Below are positions 35,125-42,759 of a DNA stretch of 64,000 nucleotides, piece by piece. Source of the DNA: Parvimonas micra (GTDB taxonomy: Bacteria; Bacillota; Clostridia; Tissierellales; Peptoniphilaceae); NCBI RefSeq assembly GCF_900637905.1, contig NZ_LR134472.1:1054001-1118000 (forward strand), read 5' to 3'. The notes beneath the pieces are model-generated. The model was not told the DNA's origin. It made no database searches and saw nothing but the letters and a program-made list of their open reading frames with translations. The first letter of the stretch is position 1, and each line of letters starts with the position of its first letter. The translations under genes and the position numbers were made by a program.

Positions 35125-36741
35125 ATGGACGAAAAAGATTTAAAAGTTGAAGTCCCTTCTGAATTGGAAAAGGGAACAGATATAGATACAAAAGAAAATG
35201 AAGTTGTATCTGAAAATATTGAAGAAGTAAAAGAGGTTGCAACTGAAAATGTTGAAGAAACTTCTACTTCAGAAGAAATAAAAAAAGAAAGACCAGCAAG
35301 AGAAAGAAGAGAAAGAACTCCTAGAGAAGCTAGAGAAAGGTCAGAAAGACCTGTAAGGGAAAGAAAATCAAGAGTTGTCTCTGATGATGTATCAACAAGT
35401 TCTGAAACAGTAGAAAATTCAGAATCAGGAGAAGAAGTAAAAACAGAAAGACCTGTTAGCGAAAGACGTGAAAGAGCTCCTAGAGAATCCAGAGAAAGGT
35501 CAGAAAGACCTGTAAGGGAAAGAAAATCAAGAGTTGTCTCTAATGATGTATCAACAAGTTCTGAAACAGTAGAAAATTCAGAATCAGGAGAAGAAGTAAA
35601 AACAGAAAGACCTGTTAGCGAAAGACGTGAAAGAGCTCCTAGAGAACCTAGAGAGAGATCAGAGCGTCCTGCAAGAGATAGAAGAGAGAGATCAACTGAA
35701 ACTGGTAATGCTTCAGAAGGAAGACCTACAAGAGAAAGAAGAGAAAGACCTGCAAGGGGTGGACGTAATGAAGAACCTCAAATGAAGTTATTTGTAGGAT
35801 CGTCTCCTCATATAAGAAGTGAGGCAACGGTAAGTACCGTTATGAGAGATGTTGTTATAGCTTTGATACCAACTTTGCTTGCCGGAATTTATTTCTTTGG
35901 TTTTAGAGCATTATTAGTTACATTGGTATCAGTAATTTTTGCGGTGGGGTCAGAATACATTTACGAAAAATTGACACATAGACCAATTACTATAAAAGAT
36001 TATTCAGCGGTAATTACCGGAATGCTTTTAGCTTTCAATGTACCGGTTACTATTCCTTATTGGATGGTTGCACTTGGAAGTATGTTTGCCATTATAATTG
36101 TTAAACAATTATATGGTGGACTTGGAATGAACTTTATGAACCCTGCACTTGCTGCAAGAGCTGCATTAATGGCGTCATTCCCAACAGCAATGGCAAATTA
36201 TGTTGCGCCTAACTCAGGAATTTCAAATTTAATAAATTCCTCAACTTATTCTTCACTAGATGCTACAACTTTTGCTACACCTTTATCAAAAGGAACTCAA
36301 GTAAATTTTCTTGAAGCATTTATAGGTGTAAGAGGAGGCTGTATCGGCGAAGTTTCAACTATATGTTTATTAATCGGAGCCGGATATTTATTGTATAGAG
36401 GAGTTATTCAACTTAGAATTCCACTTGTATTTATATCCACAACTGCGGTTGTTTTAGCTCTTACAGGAACTCCTATAGCAAAATTGCCGATTCAACTTTT
36501 AATGGGTGGACTTATATTAGGGGCGTTCTTTATGGCTACTGATTATGTATCAGCTCCTGTTAATAGAAAGGCTCAAATATTTTTTGCTATTGGTTGCGGT
36601 ATCATCACAGCACTTATAAGAAATTTCGGAAATTTGCCGGAAGGTGTAAGTTATTCAATTCTATTTATGAACATACTAACACCACTTTTGGAAAAATATT
36701 GTGTCCCTAAAGTTTTTGGAGAAGGGAGAGTTAAAAAGTAA
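35125..36741 (+). CDS. rnfD: Rnf complex subunit D with long Arg/Glu-rich N-terminal extension
   Basis: 538 aa, against ~310-320 for typical RnfD. Residues 220-538 are a normal RnfD: KLFVGSSPHIRSEATVSTVM, about eight to nine transmembrane segments, NPALAARA, and the covalent-FMN site in DATTFATPL (~residue 395). Residues 1-219 are a hydrophilic, low-complexity extension: an acidic part (1-55) followed by RERRER/SERPVRERKSR repeats with a 53-residue period. ATG 35125 follows AAGGAGGG; the extension is in frame with no internal start of comparable strength. The extension should lie in the cytoplasm before the first membrane helix (inference). Confidence 0.93.
   Translation: MDEKDLKVEVPSELEKGTDIDTKENEVVSENIEEVKEVATENVEETSTSEEIKKERPARERRERTPREARERSERPVRERKSRVVSDDVSTSSETVENSESGEEVKTERPVSERRERAPRESRERSERPVRERKSRVVSNDVSTSSETVENSESGEEVKTERPVSERRERAPREPRERSERPARDRRERSTETGNASEGRPTRERRERPARGGRNEEPQMKLFVGSSPHIRSEATVSTVMRDVVIALIPTLLAGIYFFGFRALLVTLVSVIFAVGSEYIYEKLTHRPITIKDYSAVITGMLLAFNVPVTIPYWMVALGSMFAIIIVKQLYGGLGMNFMNPALAARAALMASFPTAMANYVAPNSGISNLINSSTYSSLDATTFATPLSKGTQVNFLEAFIGVRGGCIGEVSTICLLIGAGYLLYRGVIQLRIPLVFISTTAVVLALTGTPIAKLPIQLLMGGLILGAFFMATDYVSAPVNRKAQIFFAIGCGIITALIRNFGNLPEGVSYSILFMNILTPLLEKYCVPKVFGEGRVKK
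35290..35700 (+). repeat. 159-bp in-frame tandem repeat inside rnfD
   Basis: Units begin at 35341, 35500 and 35659 (partial), period exactly 159 bp = 53 codons. Units 1 and 2 are nearly identical over long stretches, so the expansion is recent. Encodes alternating RERRER-type and DDVSTSSETVENSESGEE-type segments. Confidence 0.9.
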
Positions 36742-37319
36742 TGAAAGAAACTATTAAATTGACAGTCAGATTGTTTTTAATTACTGCAATTGCAGGTTTC
36801 GTTCTTGCATTTGCAAATAGTTTTACTTCTCCGGTTATTAAAGCAAGAGAAAAGGCTCAATATGAGGCAGCTTTAAAAGAGGTTTTTGCTGATGCAGATA
36901 AGTTTGAGACTGTTGAAGAAGGAAAACTTAATACAATAAAAACAAAGATAAAAAATATAGAAAAAATAGAGATTGCTAAGAAATCAGATAAAACTGTAGG
37001 CTATGTTTTTAAGACTTTAGGAAAAAATGGTTATGGTGGAGATATTTCAATGCTTATGGCTGTAAATATTGAAAATAAAACTATAGTTGGTTTCAAAGTT
37101 TTAAAACATAGCGAAACACCCGGACTTGGAAGCAGAGTAACAACTGATGAATATGCAAAAAGTGTTGTTGGAAATAAGGTTACTGAGCATCTAGTTAAAA
37201 ATTTACATCCGGATGCAGATAATGATATTCAAGCGATAACAGGAACAACAATAAGTGTCAATGCGGTTTTAAACGGATTAAATGCCGCAATAGACGCATT
37301 ACAAGAACTTGAGAAGTAG
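36741..37319 (+). CDS. rnfG: Rnf complex subunit G (covalent flavin)
   Basis: 192 aa. One N-terminal membrane anchor (~8-27), then an extracytoplasmic FMN-binding domain. The covalent-FMN motif is AITGTTIS with Thr170 as the predicted attachment residue (family consensus S/T-G-A-T). GYGGDISMLMAVN and HSETPGLGSRVT are typical. ATG overlaps the rnfD stop (TAATG). Confidence 0.94.
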   Translation: MKETIKLTVRLFLITAIAGFVLAFANSFTSPVIKAREKAQYEAALKEVFADADKFETVEEGKLNTIKTKIKNIEKIEIAKKSDKTVGYVFKTLGKNGYGGDISMLMAVNIENKTIVGFKVLKHSETPGLGSRVTTDEYAKSVVGNKVTEHLVKNLHPDADNDIQAITGTTISVNAVLNGLNAAIDALQELEK

Positions 37320-37329
37320 GAGGGATAAT

Positions 37330-37944
37330 ATGAAATTAAAAAAGATTTTCTTTGACGGTATATTTTCAAATAACCCTGTACTTGTTCAACTTGTTGGGAT
37401 GTGTTCCGTATTAGCTGTAACAACAAGCGTTGTAAATGCAATAGGTATGGGTTCATCAGTAATATTTGTAGTAACTTGTTCAAACATTGTAATTTCGAGC
37501 CTTAGAAAATTTATTCCGGATAAAGTGAGAATACCCGCTTATGTAGTAATTATAGCTACATTCGTAACATTGGTACAAATGTTTTTATCAGCTTACATAC
37601 CTGCATTATATGATAGTTTGGGACTTTTTATACCACTTATAGTAGTAAACTGTTTAATCTTAGCAAGAGCGGAGTCATTTGCATCAAAGAATACAGTTTT
37701 TTCATCAATGATAGATGGAATTGGACAAGGAATTGGTTTCACTTGTGCATTGATTGTACTAGCAAGTGTTCGTGAGATTTTGGGTAATGGAACTTGGTTA
37801 GGATTTCCAATTCTTGGAAAAAGTTATGTAAGTATAGGTGTTATTACACAAGCTCCGGGAGCATTTATTATTCTGGGACTTTTGGTAGCAGGATTTAATA
37901 TGTTAAGTAGAAAAGTTAATGCTAAAAAAGAAGGAGGTAACTAA
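37330..37944 (+). CDS. rnfE: Rnf complex subunit E
   Basis: 204-aa integral membrane subunit, six helices. ATG 37330 follows TAGGAGGG; the earlier in-frame ATG at 37309 lies within rnfG. Motifs: NPVLVQLVGMCSVLAVTTS and GLFIPLIVVNCLILARAESFAS, with a Cys in each as in the membrane Fe-S pair of RnfA/RnfE. Overlaps rnfA by 1 nt. Confidence 0.94.
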   Translation: MKLKKIFFDGIFSNNPVLVQLVGMCSVLAVTTSVVNAIGMGSSVIFVVTCSNIVISSLRKFIPDKVRIPAYVVIIATFVTLVQMFLSAYIPALYDSLGLFIPLIVVNCLILARAESFASKNTVFSSMIDGIGQGIGFTCALIVLASVREILGNGTWLGFPILGKSYVSIGVITQAPGAFIILGLLVAGFNMLSRKVNAKKEGGN

Positions 37945-38519
37945 TGGGTACAATATTAAAAATTTTAGTTGCATCAATTTTAGTAAATAACTATGTTTTG
38001 GGACAATTCTTGGGAATTTGTCCATTGATTGGTGTATCAAATAAAGTTGAAACTGCATTCGGTATGGGTATGGCGGTTACATTCGTAATTACAATTTCAA
38101 GTGCTGTAACTTGGATAATCCAAAAGACATTATTGGATACTTTAGGACTTGAATATTTACAGACAATCGTGTTTATACTTGTAATAGCGACTTTAGTACA
38201 ATTTGTCGAAATGGTACTTAAAAAGATGAGTCCAAATCTCTATAATGCTTTGGGAGTTTTCTTACCACTTATAACAACAAACTGTGTAGTTTTAGGGGTT
38301 GCAATTACAAATATACAAAAAGAATATAATTTGTTAGAAACAATATTTAATGGTTTAGGAGCATCTCTTGGTTTTTTATTAGCCATTGTTTGCTTGGCTT
38401 CTATAAGAGAAAAATTGGAAGTAACAGAAGTTCCTAAAAATCTTGAAGGAGTTCCTCTTACATTAATTACCATTGGACTTATGTCTTTAGCATTTTATGG
38501 ATTTGCGGGATTAGTATAG
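37944..38519 (+). CDS. rnfA: Rnf complex subunit A
   Basis: 191-aa integral membrane subunit, six helices, homologous to RnfE in inverted topology. Motifs: NNYVLGQFLGICPLIGVS (Cys in ICP) and GVFLPLITTNCVVLGVA (Cys in TNC), the pair that holds the intramembrane cluster. Start overlaps rnfE stop (TAATG). Confidence 0.95.
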   Translation: MGTILKILVASILVNNYVLGQFLGICPLIGVSNKVETAFGMGMAVTFVITISSAVTWIIQKTLLDTLGLEYLQTIVFILVIATLVQFVEMVLKKMSPNLYNALGVFLPLITTNCVVLGVAITNIQKEYNLLETIFNGLGASLGFLLAIVCLASIREKLEVTEVPKNLEGVPLTLITIGLMSLAFYGFAGLV

Positions 38520-38529
38520 AGGTGAGATT

Positions 38530-39363
38530 ATGAGTGATATAATGATACCGGTTTTGTTACTTAGTATTTTAGGTATTTTATTTGCATTGATACTTGGATT
38601 TGCATCAAAAGTATTTTTTGTAAAAGTAGATGAAAAAGTTATACAAGTCAGAAATGAATTACCTGGAGCAAACTGTGGTGCTTGTGGATTTCCGGGTTGT
38701 GATGGTCTTGCAAAAGCCATTGCAGAAGGAACTGCAGGAATAAATGCTTGTCCTGTTGGTGGAGCTGACTTAGTTGCAAGGCTTGCAAAACTTTTAGGAA
38801 CGGAAGCTGGCGAAGTTCAAAGAATGGTAGCTTGTGTAATGTGTCAAGGAGATAAAGATTTTGCAAAAGAAAAATACATATATACTGGCATTAGAGATTG
38901 TAGAGTAAACAACTCGATGCAGGGAGGAAGTAAGACTTGTGCTTATGGATGTTTAGGCTGTGGTACTTGTCAAGATGTTTGTGGGTTCAATGCAATAGAT
39001 ATGATAAATGGGATTGCAGTTGTAAATAAAGAAAATTGTACAGCTTGTAATAAATGCATAGAAATCTGTCCAAAGAACTTAATTGATTTAGTTCCTTATG
39101 AACAAACAGTTATGGTAAAATGTAAGAGCTTTTCAGCCGGAAATGTTGTTAAAAATGCTTGTAAAGTTGGATGTATTGGCTGTAAAATGTGTGCAAGAGT
39201 ATACCCTGAAGCATTTGTTATCGAAAACAATTTGGCTGTTCTAAATTACAAACATGGTTTAGATGAAGATTTACTTTTACAAGCTGCGGATAAATGTCCT
39301 ACAAATGCAATTCATCCGGGACTATTAAAGAAAATGGCTGAAAAAGTAAATGAAGTAGCATAG
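38530..39363 (+). CDS. rnfB: Rnf complex subunit B (ferredoxin-interacting), with one cluster lost
   Basis: 277-aa electron entry subunit. N-terminal membrane helix (~5-28); NIF-type cluster with Cys49, 52, 57, 74; first ferredoxin pair complete: Cys141/144/147/151 and Cys170/173/176/180. The second ferredoxin pair is degenerate: Cys215/218/221 and Cys256 remain, while the fourth Cys of motif III is Tyr225 and the CxxCxxC of motif IV is absent (replaced by KHGLDEDLLLQAADK). By the standard ferredoxin ligand pattern one [4Fe-4S] cluster is kept and one lost. A ribosome site GAGGTGA precedes the ATG. Last gene of the operon. Confidence 0.94.
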   Translation: MSDIMIPVLLLSILGILFALILGFASKVFFVKVDEKVIQVRNELPGANCGACGFPGCDGLAKAIAEGTAGINACPVGGADLVARLAKLLGTEAGEVQRMVACVMCQGDKDFAKEKYIYTGIRDCRVNNSMQGGSKTCAYGCLGCGTCQDVCGFNAIDMINGIAVVNKENCTACNKCIEICPKNLIDLVPYEQTVMVKCKSFSAGNVVKNACKVGCIGCKMCARVYPEAFVIENNLAVLNYKHGLDEDLLLQAADKCPTNAIHPGLLKKMAEKVNEVA

Positions 39364-39366
39364 ATT

Positions 39367-39393
39367 AAGGGCGGAATATAACCGCTCTTTTTT
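39367..39393 (+). terminator. Terminator of the rnf operon
   Basis: Eight-bp stem AAGGGCGG / CCGCTCTT (one G.U) around a 7-nt loop, then TTTT. Confidence 0.85.
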
Positions 39394-39430
39394 ATGTGTG
39401 GGGATTTGTTTTAATTTTTTATAAAAAAAC

Positions 39431-39459
39431 TTGACTTGAAAACATTTACATATTATAAT
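39431..39459 (+). promoter_or_regulatory. Promoter of the EF-G-like gene
   Basis: TTGACT, 17-bp spacer, perfect TATAAT; 53 nt before the ATG. Confidence 0.75.
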
Positions 39460-39511
39460 ATCCTTAAGGTATTAATTTATCTATTTTACAATATGTTAGG
39501 GGGAATCAAAT

Positions 39512-41572
39512 ATGAAATCATATTCGACAGAAAAGATTAGAAATCTTGCATTAGTTGGACACAGTGCCAGTGGTAAGACTTCAGTTTGTGAGGCTTTACT
39601 TTATAAAACAGGCAATTTAAAAAGACTTGGCAAGGTTGAGGACGGAAATACCGTAACTGATTTTGATAAAGAAGAAATTTCAAGAGGAGTTTCTATTTCA
39701 ACTGCGATTGCGCCGGTTGAATGGAGAGACTTTAAGATAAATTTAATTGACACTCCGGGATATTTTGATTTTAGTGGAGAAGTTTATAGTTCTCTTAGAG
39801 CATCAGAAGCGGCTTTGGTTGTTTTGGATGCACAAAATGGTATAGAAGTAGGAGCTGAAAAGGTCTTAAAATATACTGAAAATATTGAATTACCAAGAAT
39901 TATTTTTGTAAATAAAATGGATAAAGAAAATGTAAACTTCGCAAAAGTGGTTAGTGATTTACACATAGCTTTTGGTAAAAAAGTTATTCCATTTACACTT
40001 GCATTAGGCGAAGGCGAAAATTTCAAAGGTATTATTGACGTTTTAAATAAAAAAGCTTATGAATATGATGGATTTGAAAGAAAAGAAGTTGAAATTCCTG
40101 AAATAAGAATTGAAGAAGTAAATCATGTTTATGATACAATAGTGGAAGTTGTTGCAGAAACAGATGATGAACTTATGGAAAAGTTTTTTGATGGAGAAGA
40201 ATTTAGCCATGAAGAATTTATGAAAGGGGTAACAAGTGCGTTGTTGAGTGGTTCAGCTGTTCCTTTAATTTGCGGTTCAGCTACAACAGGAGTCGGAATT
40301 GATATGTTGCTTGATATTATTACAGACTATATGCCTGCTCCAAATGACGAAAGAGCAAAAAGAGGTTTTAGAAATGAAGATGATAATGTTAGAAAAATTT
40401 CTGTAAATGAACCTTTTTCAGCAGTTGTTTTTAAAACTATTGTTGACCCATTTATTGGAAGAATTTCTATTTTTAAAGTTATGAGCGGAAAAATCACTAA
40501 AGATACAGAAATTTTTAATTCAACTAAAGATGAGGTAGATAAAGCGGCAGGACTTTTCTTCTTGAGAGGAAAAACTCAAATAGAAACATCTGAGATAGTT
40601 GCAGGAGATATTGGCGCCGTTTCAAAACTTACTTTGACTGAAACAGGAGATACAATTTGCGATAAGCAAAACAAAACTCTTTATAAGAAGATTAAGTATC
40701 CGAAACCAAATCTTTATTTTGCAATAGAACCTAAATCTAAAAATGACGAGGATAAGATTTCACAAGCTCTTCATAAGTTACATGAAGAAGATCCTAGCTT
40801 CGTATCTGAAAGAAATTCAGAAACTAAACAACATTTAATAGGTGGACAAGGAAATGTTCAACTTCAGATAGTTTTGGACAAACTTAAAAATGTTTATGGC
40901 GTGGAAACAAATATTGTTCCTTTAAGAATTGCTTATAGAGAAACTATTAAAGGAAAATCGGATGTTCAAGGAAAACATAAAAAACAATCAGGTGGGGCAG
41001 GTCAATATGGAGATGTATTTATGAGATTTGAGCCTACGGCAGAAGAGTTTGAATTTGCAGAAGAAGTTTTTGGAGGAGCCGTTCCTAGAAATTATTTCCC
41101 TGCTGTTGAAAAAGGTATCAGAGATAGTCTTGAAAAAGGAATTTTAGCGGGATATCCTGTTGTAAATGTTAAGGCAACCCTTTATGATGGTTCATATCAT
41201 CCTGTAGATTCAAACGAAATGGCATTTAAAATAGCTGCTTCCTTGGCATTTAAAAAAGGAATGGAACAAGCACATCCCGTTTTACTTGAACCTATAATGA
41301 AAGTGGAAGTAAAAATACCTGAAAGTTATATGGGAGATGTAATGGGCGACTTAAATAAGAGAAGAGGAAAAGTCTTAGGTATGGAAATGCTTGAAGACGG
41401 AACTCAACTTGTTATTGGAGAAGCACCACATTCTGAACTTTTTGAATATGCTATAGATTTAAGGTCAATGACTCAAGCAAGAGGAGACTTTACAATGGAA
41501 TTTGATAGATATGAAGAAGTTCCTGCAAATATTGCTGAAAAGATTATTGAAGAGTCAAAAACAGAAAAATAG
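39512..41572 (+). CDS. EF-G-like GTPase (EF-G paralogue)
   Basis: 686-aa translational GTPase. G1 motif GHSASGKTS (~16-24; canonical EF-G has AHxDAGKTT), G3 DTPGYFDFSGEV (~76-87), G4 NKMD (~131-134). Domains II-V are complete: RQ region, GQYGDVFMRFEP and the C-terminal RRGKVLGMEMLEDG. The altered G1, and the short G2 (ISRGVSISTAIAPVEW) mark it as the EF-G2-type paralogue found in many Firmicutes rather than the fusA product, which is normally with rpsL/rpsG. Its task is uncertain. GGGGGA-type ribosome site. Confidence 0.88.
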   Translation: MKSYSTEKIRNLALVGHSASGKTSVCEALLYKTGNLKRLGKVEDGNTVTDFDKEEISRGVSISTAIAPVEWRDFKINLIDTPGYFDFSGEVYSSLRASEAALVVLDAQNGIEVGAEKVLKYTENIELPRIIFVNKMDKENVNFAKVVSDLHIAFGKKVIPFTLALGEGENFKGIIDVLNKKAYEYDGFERKEVEIPEIRIEEVNHVYDTIVEVVAETDDELMEKFFDGEEFSHEEFMKGVTSALLSGSAVPLICGSATTGVGIDMLLDIITDYMPAPNDERAKRGFRNEDDNVRKISVNEPFSAVVFKTIVDPFIGRISIFKVMSGKITKDTEIFNSTKDEVDKAAGLFFLRGKTQIETSEIVAGDIGAVSKLTLTETGDTICDKQNKTLYKKIKYPKPNLYFAIEPKSKNDEDKISQALHKLHEEDPSFVSERNSETKQHLIGGQGNVQLQIVLDKLKNVYGVETNIVPLRIAYRETIKGKSDVQGKHKKQSGGAGQYGDVFMRFEPTAEEFEFAEEVFGGAVPRNYFPAVEKGIRDSLEKGILAGYPVVNVKATLYDGSYHPVDSNEMAFKIAASLAFKKGMEQAHPVLLEPIMKVEVKIPESYMGDVMGDLNKRRGKVLGMEMLEDGTQLVIGEAPHSELFEYAIDLRSMTQARGDFTMEFDRYEEVPANIAEKIIEESKTEK

Positions 41573-41587
41573 ACAATTATAAATTAT

Positions 41588-41631
41588 CCCGCCCTTCCAC
41601 GACATAAAATATTCAGTAAGGGCGGGTTTTT
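41588..41631 (+). terminator. Terminator after the EF-G-like gene, carrying a piece of the hairpin repeat
   Basis: Perfect 9-bp stem CCCGCCCTT / AAGGGCGGG with a 21-nt loop, followed by TTTTT. The left arm and its continuation (CCCGCCCTTCCACGA) equal the left end of the interspersed repeat whose copy 2 follows directly. Confidence 0.85.
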
Positions 41632-41700
41632 ATTGTGAAACAACAAGGTTCCCGGGAACCCACCCGATGCGAAGCATCGTGGAAGGGCGGGGCTCTTATT
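41627..41700 (-). repeat. Interspersed hairpin repeat, copy 2 (inverted)
   Basis: Reverse complement matches copy 1 (28944-29016) over its full 74 nt with eight substitutions. It has the perfect dyad GGTTCCCGGGAACC, the stem CGATGC-TTC-GCATCG, and the third stem TTGTTGT-TTC-ACAATAA, in which a C-G pair of copy 1 has become T-A. Confidence 0.85.
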
Positions 41701-41746
41701 TATAAAATTAATATTTTACATAATGGATAAACAAGGGAGAGAGTAT

Positions 41747-42334
41747 ATGCGAAATGAAAGATTACCTGCAGAGGAGAGAAAATGGCAGATAAGATATTGT
41801 GCAAAAGATGTTTTTCTTCGTAAGGGATTTCATAATACAACTATGGAAGATGTTATTTCAGAGAGTGGTTTGAGCAAAGGTGGAGTTTATAGATATTATA
41901 AAAGTACTACTGATATGCTCTATGATTTAATGGAAGATGGTTGCATATATAGATATAATATAGTAGATAATTTTTTGACAGCTAATAAAAATTTAGATAA
42001 ATATGATATTGTATCTGAAATGATTGTAGATAAAATTTTAGATGATAATGAACTTTCTAAAGTTTACGCTATGTTCCTTCAAGAAAAGCAATACGATGAA
42101 AATTTAGAAAAACTATTCTTGAAATTGAAAGAAGAAACTTTTTTCGATTTAAATAAACTTTATAAAAAATTTGGCTTTTCTTTTGATTTTAATGAATATA
42201 ATTTTATAACAGATTTTATGAACAGTTTAGTTTTAGGAATAGAAATACTAGGTGCTAAAAATTCATTTTTTGAAAATCGAGCACTTATTAAAAATATAGT
42301 TAGAGAATATTTAAAAAATGCAGAAGGAGAGTAG
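41747..42334 (+). CDS. TetR-family transcriptional regulator
   Basis: 195 aa. HTH at residues ~25-55: AKDVFLRKGFHNTTMEDVISESGLSKGGVYRYYKS, the classic TetR/AcrR pattern. The C-terminal ligand/dimer domain is unassigned. ATG 41747 follows AAGGGAGAG; ATG 41723 upstream is in frame but has no ribosome site. No operator palindrome or obvious target gene is visible next to it; the divergent neighbour usually regulated is absent, and it lies alone between terminators. Confidence 0.88.
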   Translation: MRNERLPAEERKWQIRYCAKDVFLRKGFHNTTMEDVISESGLSKGGVYRYYKSTTDMLYDLMEDGCIYRYNIVDNFLTANKNLDKYDIVSEMIVDKILDDNELSKVYAMFLQEKQYDENLEKLFLKLKEETFFDLNKLYKKFGFSFDFNEYNFITDFMNSLVLGIEILGAKNSFFENRALIKNIVREYLKNAEGE

Positions 42335-42351
42335 ATTGTTCTACTCTTTTT
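42328..42351 (+). terminator. Terminator overlapping the tetR-family stop codon
   Basis: Seven-bp stem AGAGTAG / CTACTCT around ATTGTT, followed by TTTT; the left arm includes the TAG stop. Confidence 0.8.
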
Positions 42352-42759
42352 CATTGTAAAACAATAGTATTATCGGATAATGTGCAACACAAAATATTTA
42401 AAATAGTATTATTACAATTTTGTAATAAAAAATTTTTGAAGAATTTTTGAGTGAGATATTGTAATTTTTACTATAATAAAAATTTAACGGATTTTTTTAA
42501 TAAACAAACTTTGAATAATCATAATGTATATTTTTATAATATAACGTTTTAAATATATATACTTTATTTTTTTTTGATGTTTTAGTTTTTATACTTTTAT
42601 ATAAGATAAAAATTAAACAATATTAACTATTAATTAAATGTAATATAATAAAATTGAAGATTGTAAAAAATAACTGATATACTTTTATTAGACTATAGTA
42701 AGTTATTTTTATAATATCATTTTTATGATAAAATAATAAAAAAATAAAGGAGGATATAT
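42352..42759. other. AT-rich intergenic region before the surface protein gene
   Basis: 408 nt with extreme AT content and no open frame worth reporting. The last 100 nt hold a promoter-like pair and a perfect 10-bp inverted repeat AAAAATAACT (42666) / AGTTATTTTT (42701) that overlaps it, a possible operator or attenuator of the surface protein gene. Confidence 0.5.
42688..42715 (+). promoter_or_regulatory. Possible promoter of the surface protein gene
   Basis: TTAGAC, 16-bp spacer, perfect TATAAT, 45 nt before the ATG. The -35 match is weak; the inverted repeat 42666-42710 spans it. Confidence 0.5.
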
